A DNA stretch of 64,000 nt from Verrucomicrobiota bacterium (GCA_039192515.1 JBCCXA010000006.1:56715-120714), one strand, 5' to 3'; shown: positions 19,514 to 29,729, counted from the stretch's first letter. The notes: generated by a model not told the origin, from the letters alone. Numbers and translations: made by a program.

Positions 19514-22288
19514 ATGACATCGGGAGAAATTAGAGAGAGTTTTCTAGATTTTTTTAGAGAGAAGCGGCATACGATTGTTTCTTCTTCGAGCTTAATGCCT
19601 GATGCCCCCAATCTTTTATTTACCAATGCTGGCATGAATCAGTTTGTTCCCATTTTTTTAGAGGAGATGCCATGTCCTTATACACCTGCGAGAGCGGCTG
19701 ACACGCAAAAATGCATACGCGCTGGAGGCAAGCATAACGATTTGGAGGATGTAGGATTTGATACTTATCACCATACTTTTTTCGAAATGCTGGGGAACTG
19801 GTCATTCGGAGATTATTTTAAGAAAGATGCGATTGAGTGGGCATGGGAATTAGTAGTCGAGCGTTGGAAATTTCCGGCCAGCCGACTTTATGCGACGGTC
19901 TATAAACCTGGTGAGGGAGATCCTGCATCATTTGATCAGGAAGCATATGACTTCTGGAAAATGCTTTTTGAAAAGGTTGGCTTGGACCCCGACATCCATA
20001 TCGTAAATGGTAATAAAAAAGACAATTTCTGGATGATGGGGGAGACAGGGCCTTGTGGTCCTTGCTCGGAGTTACATGTGGATCTTACTCCTGAAGGTGA
20101 TAGCAAAGGTTCCCTGGTAAATATGGATGATGCTCGTTGCATAGAAATATGGAACTTAGTCTTTATTCAGTTTAATGCACAGCCTGATGGATCGATGGTG
20201 CCTTTACCTTCACAGCACGTAGATACAGGAATGGGGTTCGAGCGAGTTTGTTCCATCCTCCAGGGGACGAGGAATTTTACGGATTTTAAGCATGCCCAAA
20301 TTTCCAACTATGAAACGGATGTCTTTCGCCCGCTTTTTGATAAGTTAGAGGAACTAACCGGTAAACCCTATGGGGGGACTTTGCCGAAACCTGGGCAGAC
20401 AGATCTCTCCGGTCAAGAAAAGTTGGATGTGGCTTTTCGTGTCATTAGTGATCACATACGAGCATTAACGTTCTCTATAGCAGATGGAATCTTGCCAAGC
20501 AATGAAGGGAGAGGCTATGTGCTTCGCCGGATTCTAAGGAGAGCCGTGCGTTATGGTCGGGAGGTAGGATTAAATCATCTCTTCTTCCATCAAATCGTTC
20601 AGGTAGTAGCTACCACCTTTGGAGATGTTTTCCCGGAGTTGAGAAAAAGACAATCAGATGTAGAAAAAGTCATTCAAGCTGAGGAGGAAAGTTTTTCTAA
20701 AACATTGGATCGCGGGATCGAGCTTTTTGAGAAAATTGTTGATAAGGGCAAAGAAATATCTGGAGAAGATGCTTTTAAATTGTATGACACTTATGGCTTT
20801 CCTGTCGACTTAACGCAACTCATGGCTCGTGAGCGAGGTTTGAAAGTAGATGAGATTGGCTTTGAGAAATTCATGAGTGAGCAGCGGGAGCGGTCTAAAG
20901 CTGCTAGAAAATCCGAGGTGATAGAAGTGTCTGAAACTGAGGAGCCAGCTCTGGAAACTCAGTTTGTTGGCTTTGAGGAGAAGGAAGGAGTAGCAGTTCA
21001 GGTCTGTACGCATCAGCTCCAATTTGGAAAAACAGAGGATGAAGTGATCCGTGCGAAGTTGTTTTTTACACCTACACCTTTTTATGGAGAGATGGGAGGT
21101 CAAGTTGGTGATGCTGGTTGGCTGGAGTTTGATAGCAAGCGGATCGAAATTATTGATACGAAGAAAACTCCTGCCGGTAATGTGGTGCATCTCACGGAGG
21201 ACTTAGAGGATCTTGATGCCCTGTCTTTCCCATTGAAGGCGAGCGTAAATGTAGCGAGACGTGCGTTGATTGAGTCCCATCATTCAGTGACCCATATCCT
21301 GCATTGGGCTTTGCGTGAAGTATTGGGTGATAGGGTGGGACAGAAGGGTTCTTATGTGGGGCCAGATCGCTTGCGCTTTGATTTTTCTCATTTGGAAGCA
21401 ATGAAGAAAGAAGAAATTGATAAGGTTGAGAGCCTTATCAATGAACGAATCCAAGAAAATGCTAAAGTCAGCTGGAATGAGCGCCCTTACGCCGAGGTAA
21501 AAGGGGACCCTTCTATTATGCAAGCGTTTGGAGAAAAGTATGGGGAAGTTGTTCGAGTTGTTGATATTGGGGGCTATTCTAAAGAGCTTTGTGGTGGAAC
21601 GCATGTCACAGGAACAGCCTTGATTGGTTCATTGCGAATTATCTCTGAAAGTGGGATTGCAGCAGGGGTGCGCCGCGTTGAAGCGATTGCGGGCGAATCT
21701 TTGCGTCCTTATGTTTTAGCTGAGGATTTGAAATTAAAAGAAACAGTCAAACAAGTTTCCAAAGGAAGAAATACTAGGGTTACTTTTGCAGATCTTCCGG
21801 AAGCTTCCGTTGAGGAACTATGGAGCATTTTTGATCAAAATCGTAAGTCACTGGAGGCACTTCGAGCTGAGATAAAGAGGCTAGATAAGGAAGAAGCCAA
21901 GAAAGTTCAAGTTGAGTTGCAAAAGAATGCTTCAGGTAAGGCCAAGGAGTTGATTCAATCGGCTGAGCAAATCGGTGAGATATCATGTATTGCGGTTCAC
22001 TTGGGCGAAGTGCCAGGTGGTTATTTGCAGACTTTAGCAAATGAGATTACGAAGCAATGGGAAGGTGTGGTTATTCTTGGAGGGCAAACAGGTGAGTCGA
22101 AGGTTGGACTTCTTGCTGCTGTGAGTGCTTCGCTTAATAAAAAGATCCTTGCTGGAGATCTTATGAAAGAAATGGCTCCGATTGTTGGAGGTAAAGGTGG
22201 TGGTCGACCAGAAATGGCTCAAGGTGGTGGAACGGATCCTTCAAAGATCGAGAATGCTCTTGAAGCAGGAAAAAAGAAACTTGGTTGA
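19514..22288 (+). CDS. alaS: Alanyl-tRNA synthetase
   Basis: A 924-residue enzyme that charges tRNA-Ala with alanine. The N-terminal class II catalytic core has LFTNAGMNQFVPIFLEE and RAADTQKCIRAGGKHNDLED. The editing domain carries the metal-binding HSVTH (about residue 590) and CGGTH (about 692), and the C-terminal DHHA1-type domain ends GGKGGGRPEMAQGGG. All three domains are intact, so editing of mischarged Ser/Gly is expected. ATG 19514 gives the standard N-terminus, although no strong ribosome-binding site precedes it. Confidence 0.97.
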   Translation: MTSGEIRESFLDFFREKRHTIVSSSSLMPDAPNLLFTNAGMNQFVPIFLEEMPCPYTPARAADTQKCIRAGGKHNDLEDVGFDTYHHTFFEMLGNWSFGDYFKKDAIEWAWELVVERWKFPASRLYATVYKPGEGDPASFDQEAYDFWKMLFEKVGLDPDIHIVNGNKKDNFWMMGETGPCGPCSELHVDLTPEGDSKGSLVNMDDARCIEIWNLVFIQFNAQPDGSMVPLPSQHVDTGMGFERVCSILQGTRNFTDFKHAQISNYETDVFRPLFDKLEELTGKPYGGTLPKPGQTDLSGQEKLDVAFRVISDHIRALTFSIADGILPSNEGRGYVLRRILRRAVRYGREVGLNHLFFHQIVQVVATTFGDVFPELRKRQSDVEKVIQAEEESFSKTLDRGIELFEKIVDKGKEISGEDAFKLYDTYGFPVDLTQLMARERGLKVDEIGFEKFMSEQRERSKAARKSEVIEVSETEEPALETQFVGFEEKEGVAVQVCTHQLQFGKTEDEVIRAKLFFTPTPFYGEMGGQVGDAGWLEFDSKRIEIIDTKKTPAGNVVHLTEDLEDLDALSFPLKASVNVARRALIESHHSVTHILHWALREVLGDRVGQKGSYVGPDRLRFDFSHLEAMKKEEIDKVESLINERIQENAKVSWNERPYAEVKGDPSIMQAFGEKYGEVVRVVDIGGYSKELCGGTHVTGTALIGSLRIISESGIAAGVRRVEAIAGESLRPYVLAEDLKLKETVKQVSKGRNTRVTFADLPEASVEELWSIFDQNRKSLEALRAEIKRLDKEEAKKVQVELQKNASGKAKELIQSAEQIGEISCIAVHLGEVPGGYLQTLANEITKQWEGVVILGGQTGESKVGLLAAVSASLNKKILAGDLMKEMAPIVGGKGGGRPEMAQGGGTDPSKIENALEAGKKKLG

Positions 22289-22486
22289 AGTATTTTCTTG
22301 GCTCTATAGCAGCGAAGTCTCGATGCGATTCCTATCTGCTTGATGCACCATCTGACTCGAGTCGCCAAGGCACAAAGTCCTTGAAACCAGAGCTGTGATA
22401 GCTGAAAGGATTGATGGATAAGCTTTGGTAAAAATAGTCTATGTAGTACGCTACATTCTCTGCGGTTTTGCACCTAATCGAAAAAA

Positions 22487-23479
22487 TTATTCTTCGGTGA
22501 AGAAGCTCTCGATTTCTCGATTCATCGCATGATTTTCTTTTTGCCAAGTACCATGACCAAAATGACCGCTTTTTAAAACGTGTAGTTCCTTTGGTGAGCT
22601 AACTGCATTGTAGATAGCAAACTGACCAGGTGGTGGAACACAAGGATCAAACAAGGCGTTGGCAAAGTGTATGGGTATTTTGATATGGCGAGCTGCCACA
22701 GCTGCATCAAAGTAGGAAAGCGTGTGAATAATTTCGGGATTTTTCTCAGCATATCGCGTAAGGGCTAAGCCACTGCCTGTGCAAGGTAGGGATAGGCGAA
22801 GGGGTTGATGGCCAAATGTCGGAACAGATACATGGGCTTTATCAAAGCGGTGATCATGGGCCATGGCCATAATGCCAAGTCCTCCTCCTAGACTGCACCC
22901 AACATAATCAAGTCTAAGAGTTGCCTCAGGTATGAGTTGAATGAGTGCATTCGTTCCACACCATATGTCTGCAACGCAACCTTTTATAATGTAGCTGTCG
23001 CGACTATGGATGCCATGCAAGACATGTTTGAGGGGCTGTGATGGAATTCCTTTAATTTGGCTTCTGGAAATTCCTCGGACGCAGAGAAAGAGAATAGCGG
23101 CGTTGGGAATGTGGAAGTCCAGGTCCGGTTCGGAGCGTCCTCCGTATCCGTGCCCTACTATTAAGCCGCGAGTAATGGGCTCATCGTCAGGGAGGGCGAT
23201 CCATCCTCCAAGGCGCAGTTGATTGAGAGAGGTGTATTCAAAATCGTAAAGATGATAGCCAGGGAGTTTTTGTTGGCTTTCTTGGACCCGTGGGCGCGTT
23301 GACACCTCCATTGCTTGCTCGTAGGCATCTTGCCAAAAATTGAGGTAGTCAAAAGCTTCTTCCGGAGCTTGGATGTTAAGAAGTTCATTCAGTGTGTAGC
23401 CGTGTGCCGGATCAAAAGGAAGCTTGTGCTTGAAGCGCATTACCTCTTCAGAATCAATAGTCTCTGCAAGTGTCATCAT
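22487..23479 (-). CDS. Acetyl-xylan-esterase-type alpha/beta hydrolase
   Basis: A 330-residue hydrolase without a signal peptide. It belongs to the AXE1/cephalosporin-C deacetylase group: LIVGHGYGGRSEPD forms the oxyanion region, the nucleophile is in GCSLGGG (YVGCSLGGGLGIMAMA), the acid in NALFDPCVPPPGQ and the histidine in SGHFGHG. These enzymes remove acetyl groups from sugars or small esters, so a role in using acetylated polysaccharides is plausible. It is convergent with alaS and lies about 95 bases downstream of another hydrolase-like gene on the same strand. Confidence 0.8.
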   Translation of the reverse strand: MMTLAETIDSEEVMRFKHKLPFDPAHGYTLNELLNIQAPEEAFDYLNFWQDAYEQAMEVSTRPRVQESQQKLPGYHLYDFEYTSLNQLRLGGWIALPDDEPITRGLIVGHGYGGRSEPDLDFHIPNAAILFLCVRGISRSQIKGIPSQPLKHVLHGIHSRDSYIIKGCVADIWCGTNALIQLIPEATLRLDYVGCSLGGGLGIMAMAHDHRFDKAHVSVPTFGHQPLRLSLPCTGSGLALTRYAEKNPEIIHTLSYFDAAVAARHIKIPIHFANALFDPCVPPPGQFAIYNAVSSPKELHVLKSGHFGHGTWQKENHAMNREIESFFTEE

Positions 23480-23573
23480 TCCCTTTTACTAATATAGCAA
23501 CATTTTAGGCTTAATCCAGAAAAGGATCACCAGTTCCTAGTGATGATCCAAGCTAGATGACCAGGTAAAGCTC

Positions 23574-24473
23574 TTAAGACCAAAATTTAAACTCTTTGAG
23601 CATCAATGAGAGTAGTCTTCCATCCTGATACTGGCGAACCATCTCACTCCCATGTTCCGAATAGGTCTCTGGACTTTTTTGGATACGAAGCCGGCTGCGC
23701 GGTATAAGGCTTCTAGATTTCGAGTAAGCTTCTTGAAGTGGCTGGAGGTACTGGCCATATTGGTAGTCTTCCTTCTCAGTTCCTGTAACAATGGTATAGC
23801 TTTGGTTACCTCGAGAAACGTTTTGGTTGAATAGATTCCTTAGGTCCATAAGTTCGGGAGTAGGGGAGGGATTTTTAATATAGCCCCAGCGATAGCTGCC
23901 GTCTTTTTTGTGCTTGAGGTAACGAAGGTGGGTTTGCGGATCGTAACTGTGGCAGCGAAGACGAATCTTGGGACAACGGATTTCAATAAGTTTGGCAAAG
24001 GCTAACGCCCCATAAGCACCTGCACTGGCACCTAAAATGACCACATTGTTAATATTTCGACAACGGATGAACTCTGCTATTTGATTGCTTATTTCGTAAA
24101 GGTCATTTCCTACACCAGGAATTCCACGGTGATAATGTGTTTGGTGAGGATCACGCAAAAAGATGGCGTTAATCGGCAAATGTTTGGCGATTCCCCAATA
24201 GGCAAAGCTTTTGTCCTCACGAAGTTCATCTTCTTTCTCTCTAAATTTCACGGAGATAAAGAGCTCCTTAGATAATGGGATTTCACGAACCATATAAAAG
24301 CTATTTATCTGCTTCTGGGTCTTAGGCGCGTAATGCAGACTAGTAAACCGCCTGTCAAGTTGGCGTGCATTGGATAGTCGACTCTCCGTATTCAACACTT
24401 TATCTCTAGAGGGAGAGAGAGAAGATCCCCATGAACTACCCGATAAAAATGATGTTAGGCTCCAATTACTCAT
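23574..24473 (-). CDS. Alpha/beta-hydrolase-fold protein of unknown substrate
   Basis: A 299-residue protein. The nucleophile elbow is GASAG in NNVVILGASAGAYGALAFAK, preceded by FLRDPHQTHYHRGIPGVG and followed by CHSYDPQTHLRY. A late His (SEHGSEM) could complete a triad. The layout resembles hydrolase-like proteins found in polysaccharide loci, but I cannot name the family with confidence. It may be co-transcribed with the AXE1-type gene. It diverges from the DUF1538 gene across a 111-bp spacer. Confidence 0.6.
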   Translation of the reverse strand: MSNWSLTSFLSGSSWGSSLSPSRDKVLNTESRLSNARQLDRRFTSLHYAPKTQKQINSFYMVREIPLSKELFISVKFREKEDELREDKSFAYWGIAKHLPINAIFLRDPHQTHYHRGIPGVGNDLYEISNQIAEFIRCRNINNVVILGASAGAYGALAFAKLIEIRCPKIRLRCHSYDPQTHLRYLKHKKDGSYRWGYIKNPSPTPELMDLRNLFNQNVSRGNQSYTIVTGTEKEDYQYGQYLQPLQEAYSKSRSLIPRSRLRIQKSPETYSEHGSEMVRQYQDGRLLSLMLKEFKFWS

Positions 24474-24584
24474 TGTTTCTCTGAGCTGAAGCTATAACTG
24501 TGCCAAAATATATTGTTTGGTCCGCAAAATGGCCTAAATACTGCTTTTAGTGTGATCTCTAATTGATAAGATTGAATCGTTGTT

Positions 24585-26528
24585 GTGTCTGATCTCCCTA
24601 ATAAACAAGCCTCTGCATTTAGCCAATTAGGGTTGAGTGGAATTTTGAGCATTATTTGGCGTTATTTTAGAGAGAAAGCGATAGATCAACTCAAAAGCAT
24701 ATGGTTTATCATTGCTTATCTTGTGGTATTTCAAACGCTCTTTCTAGACTTGCCCATTGTATATGGAGCAACAATTGGTGTAGGAATTTTTGTGGTAGTC
24801 ATTGGATTGACATTTTTTATGGAAGGTCTGCGTTTGGGCCTCATGCCTTTTGGAGAAACCATAGGAGCTATTCTTCCGCGAAATTCTAAGTTGCCGCTTA
24901 TCATGGCTTTTGCCTTTATTTTGGGAATAGGTGCTACTTTTGCGGAGCCTGCTATTTCTGTTCTTAAAAAAGCAGGTAGTGGCGTAGCCCCTGACAAGGC
25001 TCCACTTTTATATAGTTTATTAAATGATTTTTCGGGACAGTTAGTCGCTTGTGTTGGGGTGGGTGTTGGTGTTGCCGTGATGCTTGGTATTCTTCGTTTT
25101 TTCTATGGGTGGTCACTCAAAGTTCTAATTATTCCTATGGTTGTCATTTTATCAGGGTTGACGCTTTATGCCTATTTTGATCCGACTTTAAATCCAGTAA
25201 TTGGCTTGGCTTGGGACTGTGGAGCTGTTACGACAGGGCCTGTTACAGTGCCACTTGTTCTAGCTTTAGGTATTGGAGTTTGCCGGATTATTGGAGAGGA
25301 GGATGATGGAGGTTCGGGTTACGGGATTGTTACCTTGGCATCTTTGTTTCCTATATTGGCTGTTCTACTCTTATCCTTTTATCATTTTTTTGTGCAGGAC
25401 TATTACGGGCAGGAAAACTATATGAATAAGTCTAAAGTTTCTCAGATGGAGAAAGAAACTCCCAAAAAGCTTTCACGGTCTGAAGCAGATGAGGTTCCAT
25501 CCTTAAATTTTTCTGAGGAGGAATTTCAAGCATATTTAAAAACTGGAGCATTTCCCAAAACATTTAAGAATTATCGAACCGTTTACCAAGGAGGTGACAT
25601 TGTCCTTGAGGATGGGAAGATTGTTCACCGAGATACTGAAATTGTTCTAGAAAAAATAGAAATAAGAAATAGGTTCCAGTCGCTAATAGATAAACAAACC
25701 AAGCATCCATGGGATCCTAATTTTAAGTTTTTAGAGGAATTCATAAATGCGATTTTAATGGCCATTCAAGCTATTATTCCACTTTGTGCCTTTCTATTTC
25801 TTACCTTGCTAGTGGTTTTGAGAGAAAAGTTGCGACATGGTGATGAGATTGCCTTGGGTGTAATCTTTGCTGTGTTTGGCATGGCGCTTTTTGGTTTAGG
25901 ACTTTCATTGGGTCTGACACCCTTGGGTTCTCAACTAGGTGGTAATATTCCGCGTGCTTTTGCTTCGATTAGTCCTTGGGGATTGTCTACCACGGTTGAT
26001 CCATTGTTCTCAAATCCCTTCCTGGGCAAGACCATTGCGATCTTCTTTGCGTTTTTCTTGGGTTATGGAGCAACCTTGGCCGAACCGGCATTGAATGCAT
26101 TAGGGGCTACTGTTGAGACAACAACAGTTGGTGTTTTTAAGAAGAGTTTATTGATGCAAACTGTAGCAGTTGGAGTTGGTATGGGGATAGCTGCTGGCGT
26201 TGCCCAGATGATGTTTATTCAGCTGGAACTTACCATGTTATTGATTCCCCCGTACTTACTATTGATATGCCTAACCCTTATTTCATCTGATGAGTTTGTT
26301 AATTTTGCTTGGGATAGTGCAGGCGTGACGACTGGCCCGATTACGGTACCTCTCGTGCTAGCAATGGGCTTAGGAATTGGAGCAAATATTCCTGGCGTCA
26401 TTGATGGATTTGGGATTCTAGCATTAGCCTCTGTTGGTCCAATCATTACTGTATTAACAGTAGGCTTAATTGTTAGCCGCACGCGTGATCAAGAAATCGA
26501 TAGTCTCGAAAATGAAAGTGTTTCATAA
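24585..26528 (+). CDS. Membrane protein with two DUF1538 domains
   Basis: A 647-residue polytopic membrane protein built from two homologous halves. Each half has a MPFGETIG / LTPLGSQLGG-type loop, an acidic AEPA motif (FAEPAISVLKKAG and LAEPALNALGATV), and near its end a WDxxxVTTGPxTVPLVLAxGxGxG signature (residues ~209-231 and ~587-609). This is the internal repeat typical of DUF1538 and transporter-like inverted folds. A hydrophilic insert of about 110 residues (roughly 275-385) separates the halves and probably faces the cytoplasm. Function is not established; a membrane carrier or channel is inferred. The start is GTG 24585. It overlaps the next gene by 17 bases. Confidence 0.8.
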   Translation: MSDLPNKQASAFSQLGLSGILSIIWRYFREKAIDQLKSIWFIIAYLVVFQTLFLDLPIVYGATIGVGIFVVVIGLTFFMEGLRLGLMPFGETIGAILPRNSKLPLIMAFAFILGIGATFAEPAISVLKKAGSGVAPDKAPLLYSLLNDFSGQLVACVGVGVGVAVMLGILRFFYGWSLKVLIIPMVVILSGLTLYAYFDPTLNPVIGLAWDCGAVTTGPVTVPLVLALGIGVCRIIGEEDDGGSGYGIVTLASLFPILAVLLLSFYHFFVQDYYGQENYMNKSKVSQMEKETPKKLSRSEADEVPSLNFSEEEFQAYLKTGAFPKTFKNYRTVYQGGDIVLEDGKIVHRDTEIVLEKIEIRNRFQSLIDKQTKHPWDPNFKFLEEFINAILMAIQAIIPLCAFLFLTLLVVLREKLRHGDEIALGVIFAVFGMALFGLGLSLGLTPLGSQLGGNIPRAFASISPWGLSTTVDPLFSNPFLGKTIAIFFAFFLGYGATLAEPALNALGATVETTTVGVFKKSLLMQTVAVGVGMGIAAGVAQMMFIQLELTMLLIPPYLLLICLTLISSDEFVNFAWDSAGVTTGPITVPLVLAMGLGIGANIPGVIDGFGILALASVGPIITVLTVGLIVSRTRDQEIDSLENESVS

Positions 26529-27687
26529 TCGCCACGGTTACTGCTTAGTAACAGCTATCTTGCCTCGGCATAGTACCCACCGTGTACTAGAAGAGGTGCT
26601 AGAATCTGGAGCGGCCTATGCGTTTACTATTAATGCTAGAGGTAGTTTGATCAAAAACCGGTGGTACCAATCTTTTTTTCCAACTCTTTCACCTGAGCAA
26701 GAAATCCTGAACTTCATGCTGCCGCTTAGTGATGCGGATCATCTAATGGAACAAATTGTCATGGCGGGTAACCTTAGAAACTATGGAGCGGGGTCTATTT
26801 TTGCGGTGCAATTTAATGAACTCATCTGCGCTGAGGATTATCCTTTGTGGGAAGCAGGTAAGTATACCTACGAGTCGACCTCTTATGATATTCGTTTCAA
26901 GAAAAACTTAGTTGCTATTCATCATATAGCTCAAAAGGAAGATACAGATGCAATTACCAGAGCAGCCATTCATGCCGGTGCTCAGGGATTGACCATTTCC
27001 TTTATGAGAGGGATTGGTATTCGAGATCGCTTGGGACTTCTGCGTGTAACCAAGAACCATGAAAAGGAGCTCATCACAGTTGTGGTGGATGAGTATGATG
27101 TCGATGCTATTTTCCAAGCAATGGCGCAGGCCGGTCATGTTGATCAAGCGGGTAGAGGGTTTGTTTATCAAATGCCTATTTGTAAAGGGCTCACTAACCT
27201 TTCCAGTGTGTTTCATCCGGAAAAGCACTCCGCAAGTATCCAACAGATCGTCCGAGCTATTGATGAAATTCAAGGGAATACGCATTGGCGAGCTAATCAA
27301 CTATTGATTCATGATCCCAAAGCTAGCGAATTTAAAGACGATAACAGACACACTATTAAAAAGGCGGTAGCTTTAGGCGCTGTATGTCATCGTAAAGATA
27401 CAGAAATGTTATTGGATAAGGCTTTAGAGTTTGGAGTTCCTGGTGCAAGTGTAGGCAATTGGCGACTAGCAGAAGCTAAAGCCAAATGCACAGAGGGGGG
27501 ATTGCGTATGAATCGAGAATTTAGTTGTATTATGATGATACTGGATGCAGAGGTTATCGATCCGCTTCGAGATGTTTTGCAGGAAGTCATCTCTGATAGT
27601 GGGATGAAAGAAACTTGTTTCTTTACCATTCCTGCACCTATTGCTAAGACCTTTGTTTCGCCTTCTAGTGAGCGGGCGAAGAAATGA
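26512..27687 (+). CDS. Protein with three PII-like modules, coupled to DUF1538
   Basis: A 391-residue soluble protein. Module 1 (about 8-115) has ILPRHSTHRVLEEVLESGA and an ARG-like loop. Module 2 (about 131-235) is closest to nitrogen-regulatory PII, with AAIHAGAQGLTISFMRGIGI and ITVVVDEYDVDAIFQAMAQAG. Module 3 (about 285-380) repeats the pattern HRKDTEMLLDKALEFGVPGA and IMMILDAEVIDPLRDVLQ. PII trimers bind nucleotides and gate partner transporters, so a single chain of three could mimic a trimer. The ATG at 26512 lies inside the DUF1538 gene's last codons, which implies coupling and a physical partnership. The longer frame from 26470 is not used because it overlaps more. Confidence 0.7.
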   Translation: MKVFHNRHGYCLVTAILPRHSTHRVLEEVLESGAAYAFTINARGSLIKNRWYQSFFPTLSPEQEILNFMLPLSDADHLMEQIVMAGNLRNYGAGSIFAVQFNELICAEDYPLWEAGKYTYESTSYDIRFKKNLVAIHHIAQKEDTDAITRAAIHAGAQGLTISFMRGIGIRDRLGLLRVTKNHEKELITVVVDEYDVDAIFQAMAQAGHVDQAGRGFVYQMPICKGLTNLSSVFHPEKHSASIQQIVRAIDEIQGNTHWRANQLLIHDPKASEFKDDNRHTIKKAVALGAVCHRKDTEMLLDKALEFGVPGASVGNWRLAEAKAKCTEGGLRMNREFSCIMMILDAEVIDPLRDVLQEVISDSGMKETCFFTIPAPIAKTFVSPSSERAKK

Positions 27688-27971
27688 GGTTTATAACCGT
27701 TTGACGTCCGCGGCGTTTTTTGATGGTGTGGCAACCATACATCGGTGTGCAGAGTGTCGAAGCTATTTCCTCTAGCCTATTAATTTTACTTCTCGCTATG
27801 ATTATCAGTTGATTATACTGTGAGATGTCTGATCAGTTCAATTGGCGAGTTACTTCAAGGTTCGTGCAATACTCCTTAGTCCCTCGCCTAAAGCAAAAAG
27901 ACACCAATGACCGAATCAATCTTGAGTAGGCATAAGGATGAGAATATTGACAGGATAAAAAAATAAGTGAT

Positions 27972-29444
27972 ATGACAAGAAAATTTAGAAGCTACGGCAA
28001 AACGTATATCTTTGGCATCTCCGCTGTGCAATTAATCTTGATTAGTCTGATTGTAGGAGTCGTGTATGTACCTGATTCATTGGCTAGTCCAGGTGCTGAT
28101 AAGCGGATGAATGTTCTCATGCTAATAATAGATGATCTGAATACCTGGCTTCTAAATAAGCCTGAACGCTATAGTGGTAAAGTTATTGCACCTAACATTA
28201 AACGCTTGGCAGATAGTGGTGTTAACTTTACAAAAGCTTATACTGCGAGTCCCAAGTGTTCACCCTCGCGGACAGCTTTTCTTATGGGAGTTGAACCATG
28301 GAAATCGGGCCATACTGACAATTCTCACGATATCAAGAATAGTGAACTGCTAGGTAAAGCGACATCATTTTTAAAGCTGTTTCAAGAGAATGGCTACCAC
28401 ATGACGATATCAGGGAAGGTAAGTCATGGATATTATGGCACTGGTGTGAAGCCAGATAAATACCAGAAACACACCCGAGATCCCCATCCTCCTGGTGCTC
28501 CCTTAAACGGTTTTGCTAAAAATGCTACTGGAAAAGTAACAGAACGCGACTGGGGTCCAACTCATCTTAAAGAAACGGAAATGAGTGACACGAAAATAGC
28601 GGATTGCGCCATAGAGACTTTGAAAATGGAACATACAAAACCGTTTTTTATAGCCTGTGGCTTGTTTCATCCGCACATGCCTTGGTATGTGCCTCAAAAA
28701 TATTTCGATATGTATCCCTTGGATGAAATAACAGTTCCACCCTTTAAAGAGGATGACTTGGATGATATTCCTGCTTGCGGTCAAAAACTCATAATAAGTA
28801 GGACTTACAAAAGTGCTTTGAAGCATAATGAATATAAAAAAGGTGTTCAGGGTTATCTAGCGACTACTACCTATGCAGATGCTCAAATGGGAAGAGTTCT
28901 AGATACGTTAGCAAAAAGTCCCTACATGGATAATACAATGGTAGTGTTATTTTCAGATCACGGCTTTCATGTTGGGGAGAAAAGGCACTGGCAGAAAGGC
29001 TCGTTATGGGAGGACGGAACAAATGTTTTATTGATGTTTCGCGTTCCAGGTATGACAAAAGCTAAACAAATATGTAGTAGTCCCGTTTCCTTGTTGGATT
29101 TATATCCAACGATAACGGGCATAGCTGGATTGGCCAAGCCAGATTATGTGGCTGGAAGATCACTTATTCCTTTGCTTAAGGATGTGAACACACCACATAA
29201 TTATCCCGTTTATACGGCGTACCAAAATCATATTACTGTGAGAACAGCTAAACATCGATTAATTCGGTATCAAGATGGAGGTATCGAATTTTATGATTGC
29301 GAGAAAGATCCAAATGAATGGACTAATCAGGCTAATAACCCAGAGTTCGATACTATAAAAAATAAATTAGCAGCCTCTCTTCCTCAATTTGAAATGCTTC
29401 CTTATGTGGGTAATACAAATAGTGGTAAGAAAGAGAAGAAATAG
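27972..29444 (+). CDS. Exported sulfatase, iduronate-2-sulfatase-like
   Basis: A 490-residue type I sulfatase. The N-terminus has a membrane/signal segment (about residues 15-38). The formylglycine site is C96-S-P-S-R in SPKCSPSRTAFLMG, so conversion by a formylglycine-generating enzyme is expected. LIIDDLNTW supplies metal-binding aspartates, and FSDHGFHVGEKRHWQKGSLWE the DH pair and active-site Lys. Order and spacing match iduronate-2-sulfatase relatives, which desulfate algal or animal glycans in marine Verrucomicrobiota and Planctomycetota. No maturase gene is in the window. Confidence 0.88.
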   Translation: MTRKFRSYGKTYIFGISAVQLILISLIVGVVYVPDSLASPGADKRMNVLMLIIDDLNTWLLNKPERYSGKVIAPNIKRLADSGVNFTKAYTASPKCSPSRTAFLMGVEPWKSGHTDNSHDIKNSELLGKATSFLKLFQENGYHMTISGKVSHGYYGTGVKPDKYQKHTRDPHPPGAPLNGFAKNATGKVTERDWGPTHLKETEMSDTKIADCAIETLKMEHTKPFFIACGLFHPHMPWYVPQKYFDMYPLDEITVPPFKEDDLDDIPACGQKLIISRTYKSALKHNEYKKGVQGYLATTTYADAQMGRVLDTLAKSPYMDNTMVVLFSDHGFHVGEKRHWQKGSLWEDGTNVLLMFRVPGMTKAKQICSSPVSLLDLYPTITGIAGLAKPDYVAGRSLIPLLKDVNTPHNYPVYTAYQNHITVRTAKHRLIRYQDGGIEFYDCEKDPNEWTNQANNPEFDTIKNKLAASLPQFEMLPYVGNTNSGKKEKK

Positions 29445-29500
29445 AGTTGAGACTTAAGCAATCTGTGCAAGATTTTGTTCCCAAGAAAACATATTTGTTG
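29445..29500 (+). repeat. Dispersed MITE-like repeat, 5' fragment (copy D)
   Basis: Directly after the sulfatase stop, TTGAGACTTAAGCAATCTGT, then GCAAGATTTTG and TTCCCAAGAAAAC, align with the start of copy B (3215-3265). The remainder of the element is not recognisable. Confidence 0.6.
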
Positions 29501-29729
29501 ATTATTTGTTTCTATCTCGCTCCATCTATTCGTAGGTCTTATCTGCCACTCATTTTTTACTTTCCTGCCCTGCTCATGCAGCCAAAAAATGTGCAAAATG
29601 TATCCTACGTTGTTAATCATTACCTGAGCCAATAACATTCAAAAACTCAATGTCTCTAAAACAGGACCCGGAAGCATTACATATCGTCATTAGTCATAGC
29701 CTTTAGAGGTAATGCTATTTCGAAGATAA

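Noticed and set aside
22289..22486. Possible repeat fragment between alaS and the esterase
   Set aside because: GATGCGATT and GCTTGATG look similar to parts of the repeat core but are too short and in the wrong order.
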